A DNA stretch of 64,000 nt, from NCBI RefSeq assembly GCF_028737315.1, contig NZ_JAQZAO010000012.1, forward strand, positions 1 through 64,000. The letters are read 5' to 3'. The DNA is from Actinomycetospora lemnae (GTDB lineage Bacteria > Actinomycetota > Actinomycetes > Mycobacteriales > Pseudonocardiaceae). The notes under the pieces were generated by a model that worked only from the letters and a program-made list of their open reading frames with translations, did no database searches and was not told the origin of the DNA. Below are positions 1 through 7,931 of the stretch, in pieces. Every line of letters begins with the position of its first letter. The first letter of the stretch is position 1. The position numbers and the translations under genes were made by a program.

Positions 1-268
1 GCGGCGGCAACGACTCCCCCAGCAACGACACCCTCGCGGTGAGGTCGGCGGCCTCGTCGCACCACCGCTTGGCGTCGTGGGCGTCCACGTGCCACAGGTC
101 GCCCACCAGCCGGGAAGTCCCCCGATCGCCCGTCTGCTCGGCGACCCCGGCGGCCTCGAGCGCGGCGATGTCCTCCAACAACCGGAACTGCTCGGCGCGC
201 AGCGCGACCATCCGCGCCCGAGCACGCTCGAGCAGCACCCGCCCGGCCGCTCCCAGTGATTCGCTCAC
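1..268 (-). CDS. DUF222 / 13E12-family protein, N-terminal part (runs off window)
   Basis: Reading leftward from a GTG at 268, about 89 codons are open to the window edge. The peptide begins VSESLGAAGRVLLERARARM and goes on with a helical stretch ending in RLVGDLWHVDAHDAKRWCDE, the typical start of actinobacterial DUF222 (13E12 repeat) proteins, which normally carry an HNH endonuclease domain at the C-terminus. That part is outside the window, so nuclease function is only a family expectation. It lies 56 bp downstream of the PadR gene on the same strand. These genes are often multicopy and can serve as recombination sites. Confidence 0.75.
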   Translation of the reverse strand, partial: MSESLGAAGRVLLERARARMVALRAEQFRLLEDIAALEAAGVAEQTGDRGTSRLVGDLWHVDAHDAKRWCDEAADLTARVSLLGESLPP

Positions 269-324
269 GTGTTCGAACCTAGCGCCGACCCCCGACACTC
301 CCGCCCAGGACGCTGAGACCCGTC

Positions 325-672
325 TCAGGAAGACCCGGACCCGGCGCCGTCGGCGAGGCGGTGCGCCGACGCCGCGAAGGTGTCCGCGGCGCGGAGGCGG
401 GCGCTGAGGGAGCGCTTGCCGACGTCGGTGAGCCGGTAGCGGCGGGGGTCCGAGGACGGGCGGCTCACGAGGCGGTTGCGCTGGAGCCGGTGCAGGGTGG
501 GCACGATCCGGGAGTAGGGCAGGTCGAGCGCGTCGCCGACCTGCCTGCGCAGCGTCTCGGCGATCTCGTCGTGCCGCTTCGCGCCGTCGGCCAGCGCGGC
601 CAGGACGAGGGCGTCGATCTGGCCGCGGTCGCGGATGCGGGCCCGCGAGCCGGTCGGGCGTGCAGTGGTCAT
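325..672 (-). CDS. PadR-family transcriptional regulator
   Basis: 115-residue winged-helix protein starting MTTARPTGSRARIRDRGQID. The segment from 'LVLAALADGAKRHDEIAETL' through 'LDLPYSRIVPTLHRLQRNRL' to 'RRYRLTDVGKRSL' is the PadR DNA-binding fold: helices followed by the wing and a YRLT motif. It is short for PadR (one domain, no long C-terminal dimerisation arm). An in-frame extension 19 codons upstream exists, but the ATG at 672 gives the family-typical N-terminus. No adjacent transporter or enzyme identifies the target; the gene stands alone between the glycosyltransferase operon and the DUF222 gene, all on the minus strand. Confidence 0.8.
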   Translation of the reverse strand: MTTARPTGSRARIRDRGQIDALVLAALADGAKRHDEIAETLRRQVGDALDLPYSRIVPTLHRLQRNRLVSRPSSDPRRYRLTDVGKRSLSARLRAADTFAASAHRLADGAGSGSS

Positions 673-757
673 GGTCAGCAGGATCGCCCGCCTCGACCGG
701 CGCACAAACGACGCCGAAGGGCTCAGCACACGGGCCCGGACGGCCCATTCGCCCAGG

Positions 758-1951
758 TCACGCGGCCCCGGTCGCCCGGGGCGCCGTGCGCGCGAGGACC
801 TCGTCGTACAGGTCGCGGTAGCCGCGCGCCATGACCGCGGGGGTGAAGCGGCGTCGGGCCGCGGCGCGGCAGGCGTCCCGGTCGAGGGTGCGGTCGGCGC
901 CCGCGGCGAGCAGGTCGGCGAGGGTGTCCTCGTCGTCCCGCGCCACCAGCAGACCTGTGCCGGGCTCGTCGAGCAGCTCGGGCAGGCACCCGCGGGCGTA
1001 GCCGACGACGGGCGTGCCCAGCGCCAGCGACTCCACGATCCCGGTGCCGCCCGGCTCCTCCCACCGCAGCGGGCAGAGCTGCGCCGAGGCGGAGGCCACG
1101 AGCCGGTCGCGTGCGGTGCCGCCCAGCGCGCCCACCCACCGGACGCGGTCGCCGTCGAGCAGCGGGGCGACCCGGTCGCAGAACCACGCGACGTCCGGGT
1201 GCTCCCGCGCCCGCGGGTCGGTGGCGAGCGCGTCCGCCAGCGCTGCCTCGGAGTGGTGGGGCCCGACCGGGCCCGCGAGCACCACCCGGCGTCCGGTGCG
1301 GTGCGCCAGGCGGGCGGCGACGTCCTGGCCCTTGCCCGGGGTCAGGCGCGCGAGCACCACGAGGTGGTCCTCGACGCCGACGTCCGGCCCGGGGCGGTCG
1401 GCCAGCGGGGTGGCGAGGTGGACGTGCCCGAGCGCGTGGCGGCGCAGCGCGGCCGGGGCGCCGGCGAGCTGGGCCGCGGACACGCCGTTGACGACCACCC
1501 GGCCGCGACCGTCGAAGCGCCCGTAGAGCTCCGGGTGCTTGCCGAGGTCCCAGTGCAGCGTGTGCAGCACCGGGACGCCCGCATCGGCGTAGGCGACCAG
1601 GCCCCACGCCTCGAGGTGCGAGTGCACGAGGTCGACCCCGCCGTCGACCCCGCCGTCGCCACCGTCGCGGCCGCGCAGCTCCCGCAGGACCGCGTCGACG
1701 TGGGCGGCGGCCACGCCCATGACGCGGTTGTAGGGCGCCGCGATGTCGGCGAACCGCGGCTCGGGGAACGTCGTGATCTGCTCGTCGACCTCGAGCCGGC
1801 TCGCCCCGACCGTCGCCAGCACCACCCGGATCCCGAGCCGCCGCAGCTCCGGGACGAGCGTGGCGAGCACCGCCTCGATCCCGCCGTAGCCCTGCGGCGG
1901 CACGGGCAGCCACGGGCCGGCGTCGACGAGCACCGTCAGCGGCCGGCCCAT
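758..1951 (-). CDS. Glycosyltransferase family 4 (GT-B)
   Basis: 397-residue protein. The N-terminal 'VPPQGYGGIEAVLATLVPEL' is the acceptor-side glycine loop of GT4 enzymes, and the C-terminal half carries 'EEPGGTGIVESLALGTPVVG', the GT4 E-x7-E type donor site. No signal peptide. The ATG at 1951 overlaps the TGA of the upstream GpgS-like gene by one base (TGATG), so the two are translationally coupled. Together they suggest assembly of a small glycoside or glycolipid starting from glucosylglycerate, but the acceptor of this second enzyme cannot be read from sequence. Confidence 0.85.
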   Translation of the reverse strand: MGRPLTVLVDAGPWLPVPPQGYGGIEAVLATLVPELRRLGIRVVLATVGASRLEVDEQITTFPEPRFADIAAPYNRVMGVAAAHVDAVLRELRGRDGGDGGVDGGVDLVHSHLEAWGLVAYADAGVPVLHTLHWDLGKHPELYGRFDGRGRVVVNGVSAAQLAGAPAALRRHALGHVHLATPLADRPGPDVGVEDHLVVLARLTPGKGQDVAARLAHRTGRRVVLAGPVGPHHSEAALADALATDPRAREHPDVAWFCDRVAPLLDGDRVRWVGALGGTARDRLVASASAQLCPLRWEEPGGTGIVESLALGTPVVGYARGCLPELLDEPGTGLLVARDDEDTLADLLAAGADRTLDRDACRAAARRRFTPAVMARGYRDLYDEVLARTAPRATGAA

Positions 1952-2928
1952 CACGCCACCGGCCGCGAGGCTGCGAGGACCTCGCGCAGCGGCGGGCGCT
2001 CCTCCACCGCCACGTCGGTCTCGACGACCTCGCGGTCCAGCCCTCCCGGCCCCGGCTCGGACGGGCGCCGGAACTGCACGAGCGACGTCGCGGGGACGCA
2101 GGTCAGGGCGCCCTCGCGGGCCATCCGCGCCGCCGCCGCGAGCTGGATCTGCGCGGACATCCGCCCGAGGGCGGCCAGGTCGTGGTGCCGGTGGATCCGG
2201 ACCCCGAGGTCGACCTGCGCCATGGCGTCGAGGCCGACGTGGTCGAGGACGTCGACGAGCATCGCCAGCTCGACGCCGTAGCCGGTGGCGAACGGGATGG
2301 CCTCGAGCAGCTCCCGGCGGGCCGCGAACTCGCCCGCCAGGGGCTGGACGAACCCGGCGAGCCGCGGCCAGGCGAGGTTGAGCAGCGGGCGGGCGACCAG
2401 CTCGCTGACCCGCCCGCCGCCGTCGACGTCGACGGTGCCGTCGCCGATCAGCGGCCGGTGGTAGAAGCCCTTGACGAACGCGACGTCCGGGTCCGCGAGC
2501 AGCGGTCCGAGCAGGCCGGTGACGAACGCGGGCTCGACGTCGCGTAGGTCGGCGTCGATCGCGGCGACCAGGTCGCCCGTGCTCGCGGCCAGGCCCTTCC
2601 ACAGGGCCTCGCCCTTGCCGCGCGCGGGCGGCAGGTCCGCGAGCACGGCATCCTGGCCGACGACGGCCGCGCCCGCGGCGGCCGCGATCGCGGCGGTGGC
2701 GTCGCGGGAGCAGGAGTCGACGACGAGCACCTCGTCCACGAGCCCGGTCCGCTCGACGAGCGCCTCCCGGACGACGGTGACGATCCGGCCGATCGTCGCG
2801 GCCTCGTCACGGGCGGGGAGCACGACACTGATCCGCCGACGACCCTTGCGTTCGACCATCCGGTCGACGAGCCACTGCTCGGTACGGCTGGTGCGGCGCG
2901 TGAGCCACTGGCGGACCTCGGGAAGCAC
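1951..2928 (-). CDS. gpgS: Glucosyl-3-phosphoglycerate synthase-like glycosyltransferase (GT81/GT2)
   Basis: 325 residues. N-terminal 'RQWLTRRTSRTEQWLVDRMV' followed by 'ISVVLPARDEAATIGRIV' matches GpgS organisation; 'VDSCSRDAT' and the metal/nucleotide motif 'AIDADLRD' (about residues 118-125) stand for the GT-A DxD site, and 'RIHRHHDLAALGRM' is typical of the GpgS C-terminal region. GpgS transfers glucose from a nucleotide sugar to 3-phosphoglycerate, the first step to glucosylglycerate or methylglucose polysaccharides. Start chosen at GTG 2928, which keeps the conserved WLTRRT segment; the internal ATG at 2862 would remove it. No phosphatase partner (GpgP) is seen beside it. Confidence 0.75.
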   Translation of the reverse strand: MLPEVRQWLTRRTSRTEQWLVDRMVERKGRRRISVVLPARDEAATIGRIVTVVREALVERTGLVDEVLVVDSCSRDATAAIAAAAGAAVVGQDAVLADLPPARGKGEALWKGLAASTGDLVAAIDADLRDVEPAFVTGLLGPLLADPDVAFVKGFYHRPLIGDGTVDVDGGGRVSELVARPLLNLAWPRLAGFVQPLAGEFAARRELLEAIPFATGYGVELAMLVDVLDHVGLDAMAQVDLGVRIHRHHDLAALGRMSAQIQLAAAARMAREGALTCVPATSLVQFRRPSEPGPGGLDREVVETDVAVEERPPLREVLAASRPVA

Positions 2929-2971
2929 GCGGCGTGGTGCCCGATTCCCTCGTCCGGGTACCAGGGCGGCC

Positions 2972-3946
2972 GTGCACACCACGGGCTGTCGTGTCGGGAT
3001 CGTCGGCGCGGGCGGGGTCGCCCGCCGGCACGCCGCGGCGCTGGCCGCGATGCCGGACGTGGCGGTGATCGGCGTGACCGACCCGGACGCCGCCCGCGCC
3101 GCGGACCTCGCGGGGACGGTCGCCACCACGCCGGCGGACGACGTCGACGACCTCGTCGCGCGCGGCGTCGATGCGGTGTGGGTGTGCGTGCCGCCGTTCG
3201 CGCACGGCGAGGTCGAGGAGCGCCTCGCGGCCGCCGGGGTCGCGCTGTTCGTGGAGAAGCCGCTCGGCCTCGACGTCGCGATGGCGCAGCGGGTGGGCGC
3301 GGCGGTGGCGGCGTCCGGGGTCCCGACGTCGGTGGGCCACCACTGGCGCTCGTCGACGGTGGTGGCCCGGGCGCGCGAGCTCCTCGCGGGGCGCACCGTG
3401 CGGCTGGTGGGCGCGACGTGGCTGGACAAGGTGCCCCCGGTGCCGTGGTGGGCGCAGCGGGGGTCGTCGGGCGGCCAGGTGGTCGAGCAGGCCGTGCACG
3501 TCCTCGACCTCGCCCGGCTCCTGGCCGGCGAGGTCACCGCGGTGCACGCCGTCGCCGACGCCGCCCCACCGGCCGGCGGTGACGTGGACTCGGCCACCGC
3601 CGGCACCCTGCGCTTCACCGGCGGCGCGGTCGGGACGCTCGCCGCCACCTGCCGCCTGGGCTGGAAGCACCGCGCGGGCGTCGAGGTCTACGCCGACGAC
3701 CTGGCGCTGGGCGTCACCGAGGAGCAGCTGACGGTCCGCGACGGCGACGGGTCCTGGTCGGTCGAGGTCGACCCGGCCGACGCCCGCACCGCGGCCGACC
3801 GGGCGTTCGTCGACCACCTCGCCGGACGCGCCCCGTCCGGGCCGGGCGCGGTCGTCGGCTACGACGAGGCCCTGCGCACCCACCGGCTGGCCTGCGCGCT
3901 GGCCGACTCCGTGGCGTCGGGCGCGCCGGTGGTGCTGGATGCCTGA
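2972..3946 (+). CDS. Gfo/Idh/MocA-family NAD(P)-dependent oxidoreductase
   Basis: 324 residues. The N-terminal Rossmann motif is 'VGIVGAGGVARRHAAALA', followed by 'VWVCVPPFAHGEVEERLAAA' and the family hallmark 'LFVEKPLG' (EKP lysine). The C-terminal half is the substrate-binding beta-sheet domain. These enzymes oxidise or reduce sugars or inositols, or act as biliverdin-type reductases; the substrate here is unknown. Start GTG 2972 lies just upstream of the Rossmann strand and only 43 bp from the divergent gpgS-like start, so the promoters face each other. The last codons overlap the next gene's ATG by 8 bp, indicating an operon. Confidence 0.85.
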   Translation: MHTTGCRVGIVGAGGVARRHAAALAAMPDVAVIGVTDPDAARAADLAGTVATTPADDVDDLVARGVDAVWVCVPPFAHGEVEERLAAAGVALFVEKPLGLDVAMAQRVGAAVAASGVPTSVGHHWRSSTVVARARELLAGRTVRLVGATWLDKVPPVPWWAQRGSSGGQVVEQAVHVLDLARLLAGEVTAVHAVADAAPPAGGDVDSATAGTLRFTGGAVGTLAATCRLGWKHRAGVEVYADDLALGVTEEQLTVRDGDGSWSVEVDPADARTAADRAFVDHLAGRAPSGPGAVVGYDEALRTHRLACALADSVASGAPVVLDA

Positions 3947-5030
3947 GGCACGGGTCCTCGTCGTCGACGGCCCCGGCCGCGTGCGGTTCGTGCCCGACGA
4001 GCCCACCGGTCCCCGCCCCGAGGGCGGGTTCGACGTCGTCACGCGGTTCTCGGGACTGTCCGCCGGCACCGACCTGAGCTGGGTGAAGGGCACCAACCCC
4101 ATGCTCGCGACCGCCTGGGACCCGGAGCTCGGCCTGTTCGACGACACCCGTCCCGGCGCCGGCTACCCGGTGCGCAAGGTGGGCTACATGCAGGTCGGGG
4201 AGGTGGTCGACGCCGGCCCCGCGTCGGGGCGCACCGCCGGCGACCTCGTGGCGATGACCTACGGGCACCGCACCGCGCACCGTGCCGACCCGGCGACCGA
4301 ACGGGTCGTCCCGCTGCCGCCCGGCCTCGACCCCGTGCTCGGCATCTACGCCGCGCACATGGGCCCGATCTGCGCCAACGGCGTGCTGCACGCGGCGGCC
4401 GAGGACGGCGGCGACACGCTCGACGCCGGGGTCCGCGACCGCGTCGTCGCCGTCGTCGGTGCCGGCGTCGTCGGCCTGCTGACCGCGCTGTTCGCGGCCG
4501 AGCTCGGGGCGGCGTCGGTGACCGTGCTCGACCCCACGCCCGGCCGGCGCGCCGTCGCCGAGGCGCTCGGTCTCGCCGCCCGGGACCCCGACGAGCCGGG
4601 CGCCGTCGCGGACCTCAAGCGCGGCTGGCGCCACGGCCCGGGCGACCACGGCGCCGACGTCGTCTTCCAGTGCCGCGGGCGGGCGACGGCGCTGGCGACG
4701 GCCCTGCGGCTGCTGCGGCCCCAGGGGACGGTCGTCGACCTCGCGTTCTACGCCGACGGTGCCGACGCCGTGCGGCTCGGCGAGGAGTTCCACCACAACG
4801 GGCTCGGGGTGCGGTGCGCGCAGATCGGGCGCGTCCCACGGGCGCTGCGCGGGACCTGGGACCGCGACCGCCTCTCGGCCCTGACGCTGGACCTGCTCGC
4901 GGCGCGGGGCGACGACCTGCTCGCGCACCTGGTCACCGACCGCGTCCCGCTGGCCGACGCCCCCGAGCACCTCGTGGCGCTCGCGGACGGCCGCCGGCAC
5001 GCCGGCATCCAGACGGTCTTCACGGCCTGA
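3939..5030 (+). CDS. Zinc-type medium-chain alcohol dehydrogenase-like protein
   Basis: 363 residues. It contains the MDR Rossmann motif 'VVAVVGAGVVGLLTALFAAE' and an N-terminal GroES-like part with 'FSGLSAGTDLSWVKGTNPML', as in the threonine-dehydrogenase-like zinc-binding branch. The classical structural-zinc cysteine cluster is not visible and the catalytic Cys/His positions are not clear, so zinc use is a family expectation only. Start ATG 3939 overlaps the preceding oxidoreductase by 8 bp. The two enzymes probably act on the same carbohydrate-type metabolite, perhaps linked to the divergent glycosyltransferases. Confidence 0.8.
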   Translation: MPEARVLVVDGPGRVRFVPDEPTGPRPEGGFDVVTRFSGLSAGTDLSWVKGTNPMLATAWDPELGLFDDTRPGAGYPVRKVGYMQVGEVVDAGPASGRTAGDLVAMTYGHRTAHRADPATERVVPLPPGLDPVLGIYAAHMGPICANGVLHAAAEDGGDTLDAGVRDRVVAVVGAGVVGLLTALFAAELGAASVTVLDPTPGRRAVAEALGLAARDPDEPGAVADLKRGWRHGPGDHGADVVFQCRGRATALATALRLLRPQGTVVDLAFYADGADAVRLGEEFHHNGLGVRCAQIGRVPRALRGTWDRDRLSALTLDLLAARGDDLLAHLVTDRVPLADAPEHLVALADGRRHAGIQTVFTA

Positions 5031-5060
5031 ACCCGCTCGCGGTCCGCTCGGCCGCCGTCC

Positions 5061-5066
5061 TAGCCT
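5061..5066 (+). promoter_or_regulatory. TAGCCT -10 element, probable leaderless promoter
   Basis: TAGCCT ends 7 bases before the GTG at 5074. With the usual 6-8 base distance from -10 to transcription start, the mRNA would begin at or next to the start codon. No Shine-Dalgarno is present in front of this GTG, which agrees. Confidence 0.5.
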
Positions 5067-5073
5067 CCGCCCC

Positions 5074-5556
5074 GTGGAGACGACGACCGGCCGGGAGGCC
5101 GTGCGCGAGGCGCTGGCGGCGGCCGGGGCGCCGCGGGAGATCCGGACGTTCACGACCGCGGTGCCGTCGGCGGCGGCCGCGGCCGAGCAGCTGGGCTGCC
5201 CGGTGGGCGCCATCGCCAACAGCCTCGTGTTCACCGCCGGCGACGGGGTGGTGCTCGTGCTGGCGTCGGGCGCCCACCGCGTCGACCCCGGCCGGGTCGC
5301 CGCGCACCTGGGCGTCGCCAAGCGCCGGGTCAAGCGCGCCGACCCCGAGACCGTCCTGCGCGCGACGGGCCAGCGTGTCGGCGGCGTGGCGCCCGTCGGG
5401 CACCCGGCGCCGCTGCCGTGCGTCGTGGACGTCGCGCTGACCGCCTTCCCGACGGTCTGGGCCGGCGCGGGCGACGAGTACGCGATGTTCCCGACGACGG
5501 CCGCCGAGCTCGTGGGGCTCACCGGCGGGACGCTGCTGGAGGTCGCCGCCGGCTGA
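5074..5556 (+). CDS. YbaK/EbsC-family aminoacyl-tRNA deacylase-like protein
   Basis: 160 residues. The YbaK fold is recognisable from 'AEQLGCPVGAIANSLVF' (with the IANSLVF segment), 'LGVAKRRVKRADPETVLRAT' and 'GGVAPVGHP', the conserved loop of this family, followed by 'VDVALTAFPTVWAGAGDEYAMF'. Family members hydrolyse mischarged Cys/Ala-tRNAPro or related aminoacyl-tRNAs in the cytoplasm. The conserved lysine in the 'AKRRVKRAD' segment is present. It is monocistronic, preceded by a leaderless-type promoter. Confidence 0.88.
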   Translation: METTTGREAVREALAAAGAPREIRTFTTAVPSAAAAAEQLGCPVGAIANSLVFTAGDGVVLVLASGAHRVDPGRVAAHLGVAKRRVKRADPETVLRATGQRVGGVAPVGHPAPLPCVVDVALTAFPTVWAGAGDEYAMFPTTAAELVGLTGGTLLEVAAG

Positions 5557-5596
5557 GCCGTGGCGCCGGTCGCCGTGACCGTCGGCACACCTCGAG

Positions 5597-5647
5597 ATAT
5601 GGACGCTGTGTCCTTATCGTGGTTCTATATGGGCACATCGTCCACAT
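5597..5647. promoter_or_regulatory. Two tandem 21-bp inverted repeats, probable TetR operators
   Basis: Site 1 (5597-5617) has arms ATATGGAC and GTCCTTAT around GCTGT, with one arm mismatch. Site 2 (5627-5647) has arms ATATGGGC and GTCCACAT around ACATC, with two arm mismatches. The sites are exactly 30 bp apart, three helical turns, and lie directly in front of the first SDR gene, whose RBS GGAGGAG follows. The only regulator in the operon is the TetR protein at 7311, so autorepression of the SDR-SDR-TetR operon is the simplest reading. Confidence 0.6.
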
Positions 5648-5665
5648 CAGGACCCGGAGGAGACC

Positions 5666-6406
5666 ATGAGCAGCACCGAGACCACCCGCACCGCGCTCGT
5701 CACGGGCGGCTCCGGCGGCATCGGCCGGGCGGTGGCCGAGCGCCTCGCCGCCGACGGGATGGCGGTCGGCGTCCACTACGCGGGCAACAAGGCCCGGGCC
5801 GAGGAGGTCGTCGGCGCCATCGAGGCCGCCGGCGGGCGGGCGATCGCCGTCGGCGGCGACGTCGCCGACCCCGAGGAGATGGCCGCCGCGTTCGACGCGG
5901 TGGAGCAGGCCTTCGGCGGCGTCGACGTCGTCGCCAACACGGCCGGGATCATGATCCTGGCCCCGATCGCCGAGCTCGACCTCGACGACCTCGACCGCAT
6001 GCACCGCACCAACATCCGCGGCACGGTCGTCGTCGCGCAGCTGGCCGCGCGCCGCGTCCGGGCCGGCGGCGCGATCATCGCCTTCTCGACGACGGTGACG
6101 CGCCTGTCCTTCCCGACCTACGGCGCCTACGTCGCCAGCAAGGGCGCCGTCGAGGCGCTGGTGCCGGTGCTCGCCCGCGAGATGCGCGGCCGCGACGTCA
6201 CCGTCAACGCCGTCGCACCCGGGCCGACGGCGACCCCGCTGTTCCTCGACGGCAAGTCCGAGGAGCAGGTCGCGTCCCTCGCCGCGGCCCCGCCGCTCGA
6301 GCGCCTCGGACAGCCGGGCGACATCGCCGAGGCCGTCGCGTTCCTCGCCGGACCCGCGCGGTGGGTCAACGGCCAGACCCTGTTCGCCAACGGCGGGCTC
6401 GCCTGA
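5666..6406 (+). CDS. SDR-family oxidoreductase
   Basis: 246 residues, classical SDR. Cofactor motif 'TALVTGGSGGIGRAVAERL' (TGxxxGIG), 'NTAGIM' for the NAG motif, and the YxxxK catalytic pair in 'PTYGAYVASKGAVEALV'. The catalytic Ser sits in 'IIAFSTTVTRLS', and 'VNAVAPGPTATPLF' gives the PG motif. The ending 'WVNGQTLFANGGLA' is typical of 3-ketoacyl-reductase-like SDRs. It is the first gene of the TetR-controlled operon; the second gene starts 18 bp downstream after a GGAGGAG ribosome site. Substrate unknown. Confidence 0.9.
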   Translation: MSSTETTRTALVTGGSGGIGRAVAERLAADGMAVGVHYAGNKARAEEVVGAIEAAGGRAIAVGGDVADPEEMAAAFDAVEQAFGGVDVVANTAGIMILAPIAELDLDDLDRMHRTNIRGTVVVAQLAARRVRAGGAIIAFSTTVTRLSFPTYGAYVASKGAVEALVPVLAREMRGRDVTVNAVAPGPTATPLFLDGKSEEQVASLAAAPPLERLGQPGDIAEAVAFLAGPARWVNGQTLFANGGLA

Positions 6407-6423
6407 GGCACGGAGGAGAGATC

Positions 6424-7314
6424 ATGATCATCGTCATCAGCGGCGCCTCGAGCGGCTTCGGCGCCATGACCGCCCGCGCGCTGGCGCAGGCGGGACACAC
6501 CGTCCACGCCGGCATCCGCGACACCGCCGGCCGCAACGCCGGCGCCGTCGCCGACGCCGCGGCCTTCGCCGCCGAGCACGGGGTGGACCTGCGGACCGTC
6601 GAGCTCGACGTCGCCGACCAGGCGTCGGTGGACGCCGCGGTCGCGCGGGTGGTCGCCGAGAGCGGCGGGCTCGACGTGGTGGTCCACAACGCCGGGCACA
6701 TGGTGCTGGGCCCGACCGAGGCGTTCACCCCCGAGCAGCTCGCGAGCGTCTACGACACCAACGTCGTGTCCACCCAGCGGCTCAACCGCGCCGCGCTCCC
6801 CCACCTGCGCGCGCAGGGCCACGGGCTCGTGCTGTGGGTCGGGTCGACGAGCACGCGCGGCGGCGCCCCGCCCTACCTCGCGCCGTACTTCGCGGCCAAG
6901 GCGGGGATGGACTCGCTCGCGGTCAGCTACGCCGCCGAGCTCGCCCGCTTCGGCATCGACACCTCGATCGTCGTGCCCGGGTCGTTCACCAGCGGCACCA
7001 ACCACTTCGCGCACGCCGGCCACGCGGCCGACGAGGCGGTGGCCGCCGCCTACGAGGAGCGCTACGGCGGGCTGATGGACCAGGTCGGGGCGCGCCTCGC
7101 CGAGCTGGCCCCGGCCGACGCCGATCCCGCCGAGGTCGCGCGGGCGATCGTGCGGGTCGTCGACACCCCGGCCGGCGAGCGCCCGTTCCGGGTGCACGTC
7201 GACCCGGCCGACGACGGTGCCGAGGTCGTCAACGCCGTCGGCGACCGCGTCCGCACCGAGTTCTACCGGCGCATCGGGCTCGACGACCTGCTGCACCCCC
7301 GGGCGCTGGCGTGA
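6424..7314 (+). CDS. SDR-family oxidoreductase
   Basis: 296 residues. N-terminal 'VISGASSGFGAMTARALAQA' is an SDR cofactor motif with GxxxGFG; 'VVHNAGHMVLGP' gives NAG, and the active site is S in 'WVGSTSTRGG' with YxxxK in 'APYFAAKAGMDSLAV'. The C-terminal extension of about 50 residues after the SDR core resembles SDRs annotated as NADP-dependent short-chain reductases. Its last bases overlap the TetR start (GTGA, 4 bp), so the three genes are one coupled operon. Two different SDRs under one TetR suggest detoxification of a carbonyl compound that may also be the inducer (inference). Confidence 0.88.
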   Translation: MIIVISGASSGFGAMTARALAQAGHTVHAGIRDTAGRNAGAVADAAAFAAEHGVDLRTVELDVADQASVDAAVARVVAESGGLDVVVHNAGHMVLGPTEAFTPEQLASVYDTNVVSTQRLNRAALPHLRAQGHGLVLWVGSTSTRGGAPPYLAPYFAAKAGMDSLAVSYAAELARFGIDTSIVVPGSFTSGTNHFAHAGHAADEAVAAAYEERYGGLMDQVGARLAELAPADADPAEVARAIVRVVDTPAGERPFRVHVDPADDGAEVVNAVGDRVRTEFYRRIGLDDLLHPRALA

Positions 7315-7931
7315 CCGTTACCGTCACCCCGGTGACCGAGCAGCAGACCCCGCGGCGGGGCCGTGGGCGCCGACCCGCGGACGAGGTCCGCGGTGAGGTG
7401 CTCGCCGCCGCGGGGGATCTACTGCTCGCCGAGGGCATGGCCGGCTTCACGTTCGAGCGCGTCTCGGCGATCTCGGGCGCGAGCCGGACCACGCTGCACA
7501 AGTGGTGGCCCTCCCGCGGCGCGCTCGCGGCCGAGGCGTACTTCCGCACGGTGGAGAGCACGCTCGCCTTCCCCGACACCGGCGACATCGCCGCCGACCT
7601 CACCGAGCAGCTGCTCGCCTTCGTGCGGCTGATGACGCGGACGGCCGCGGGGCGGGTGATCGCCGAGCTGATCGGGTCGGCGCAGACCGACCCGGAGCTC
7701 GCCGCCGCCTACCGCGAGCACTACTCGGCGCCGCGCCGCGCGCTCGCGGTCACCGCGGTCGAGGCGGCCCGCGACCGCGGCCAGGTGCGCGACGACGTCG
7801 ACGCCGAGGCCGTCGTCGACCAGCTGTGGGGCGCCTGCTACCACCGGCTGCTGATCCCCGACCAGCCGCTGACCGAGGCCTTCGCCCGCACGCTGGTCGA
7901 CCAGCTCGTGCGGGGCCTCAGGCCCGCCTGA
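7311..7931 (+). CDS. TetR/AcrR-family transcriptional regulator
   Basis: 206 residues. N-terminal HTH: 'VLAAAGDLLLAEGMAGFTFE' then 'RVSAISGASRTTLHKWWPSR', the TetR recognition helix with the KWW variant of K-x-Y/F. The C-terminal ligand domain has 'AAAYREHYSAPRRALAV', as in TetR_C_16-like proteins. Start GTG 7311 overlaps the SDR stop by 4 bp; GTG 7332 is an alternative. It is the likely repressor of its own operon through the tandem inverted repeats at 5597-5647. Its 3' end overlaps the 3' end of the convergent methyltransferase gene by 14 bp. Confidence 0.88.
   Translation: MTVTVTPVTEQQTPRRGRGRRPADEVRGEVLAAAGDLLLAEGMAGFTFERVSAISGASRTTLHKWWPSRGALAAEAYFRTVESTLAFPDTGDIAADLTEQLLAFVRLMTRTAAGRVIAELIGSAQTDPELAAAYREHYSAPRRALAVTAVEAARDRGQVRDDVDAEAVVDQLWGACYHRLLIPDQPLTEAFARTLVDQLVRGLRPA

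Noticed and set aside
635-2281. 548-codon plus-strand frame opposite the glycosyltransferases
   Set aside because: Low-complexity Arg/Gly/Val composition, no motifs; the minus-strand enzymes explain the region.
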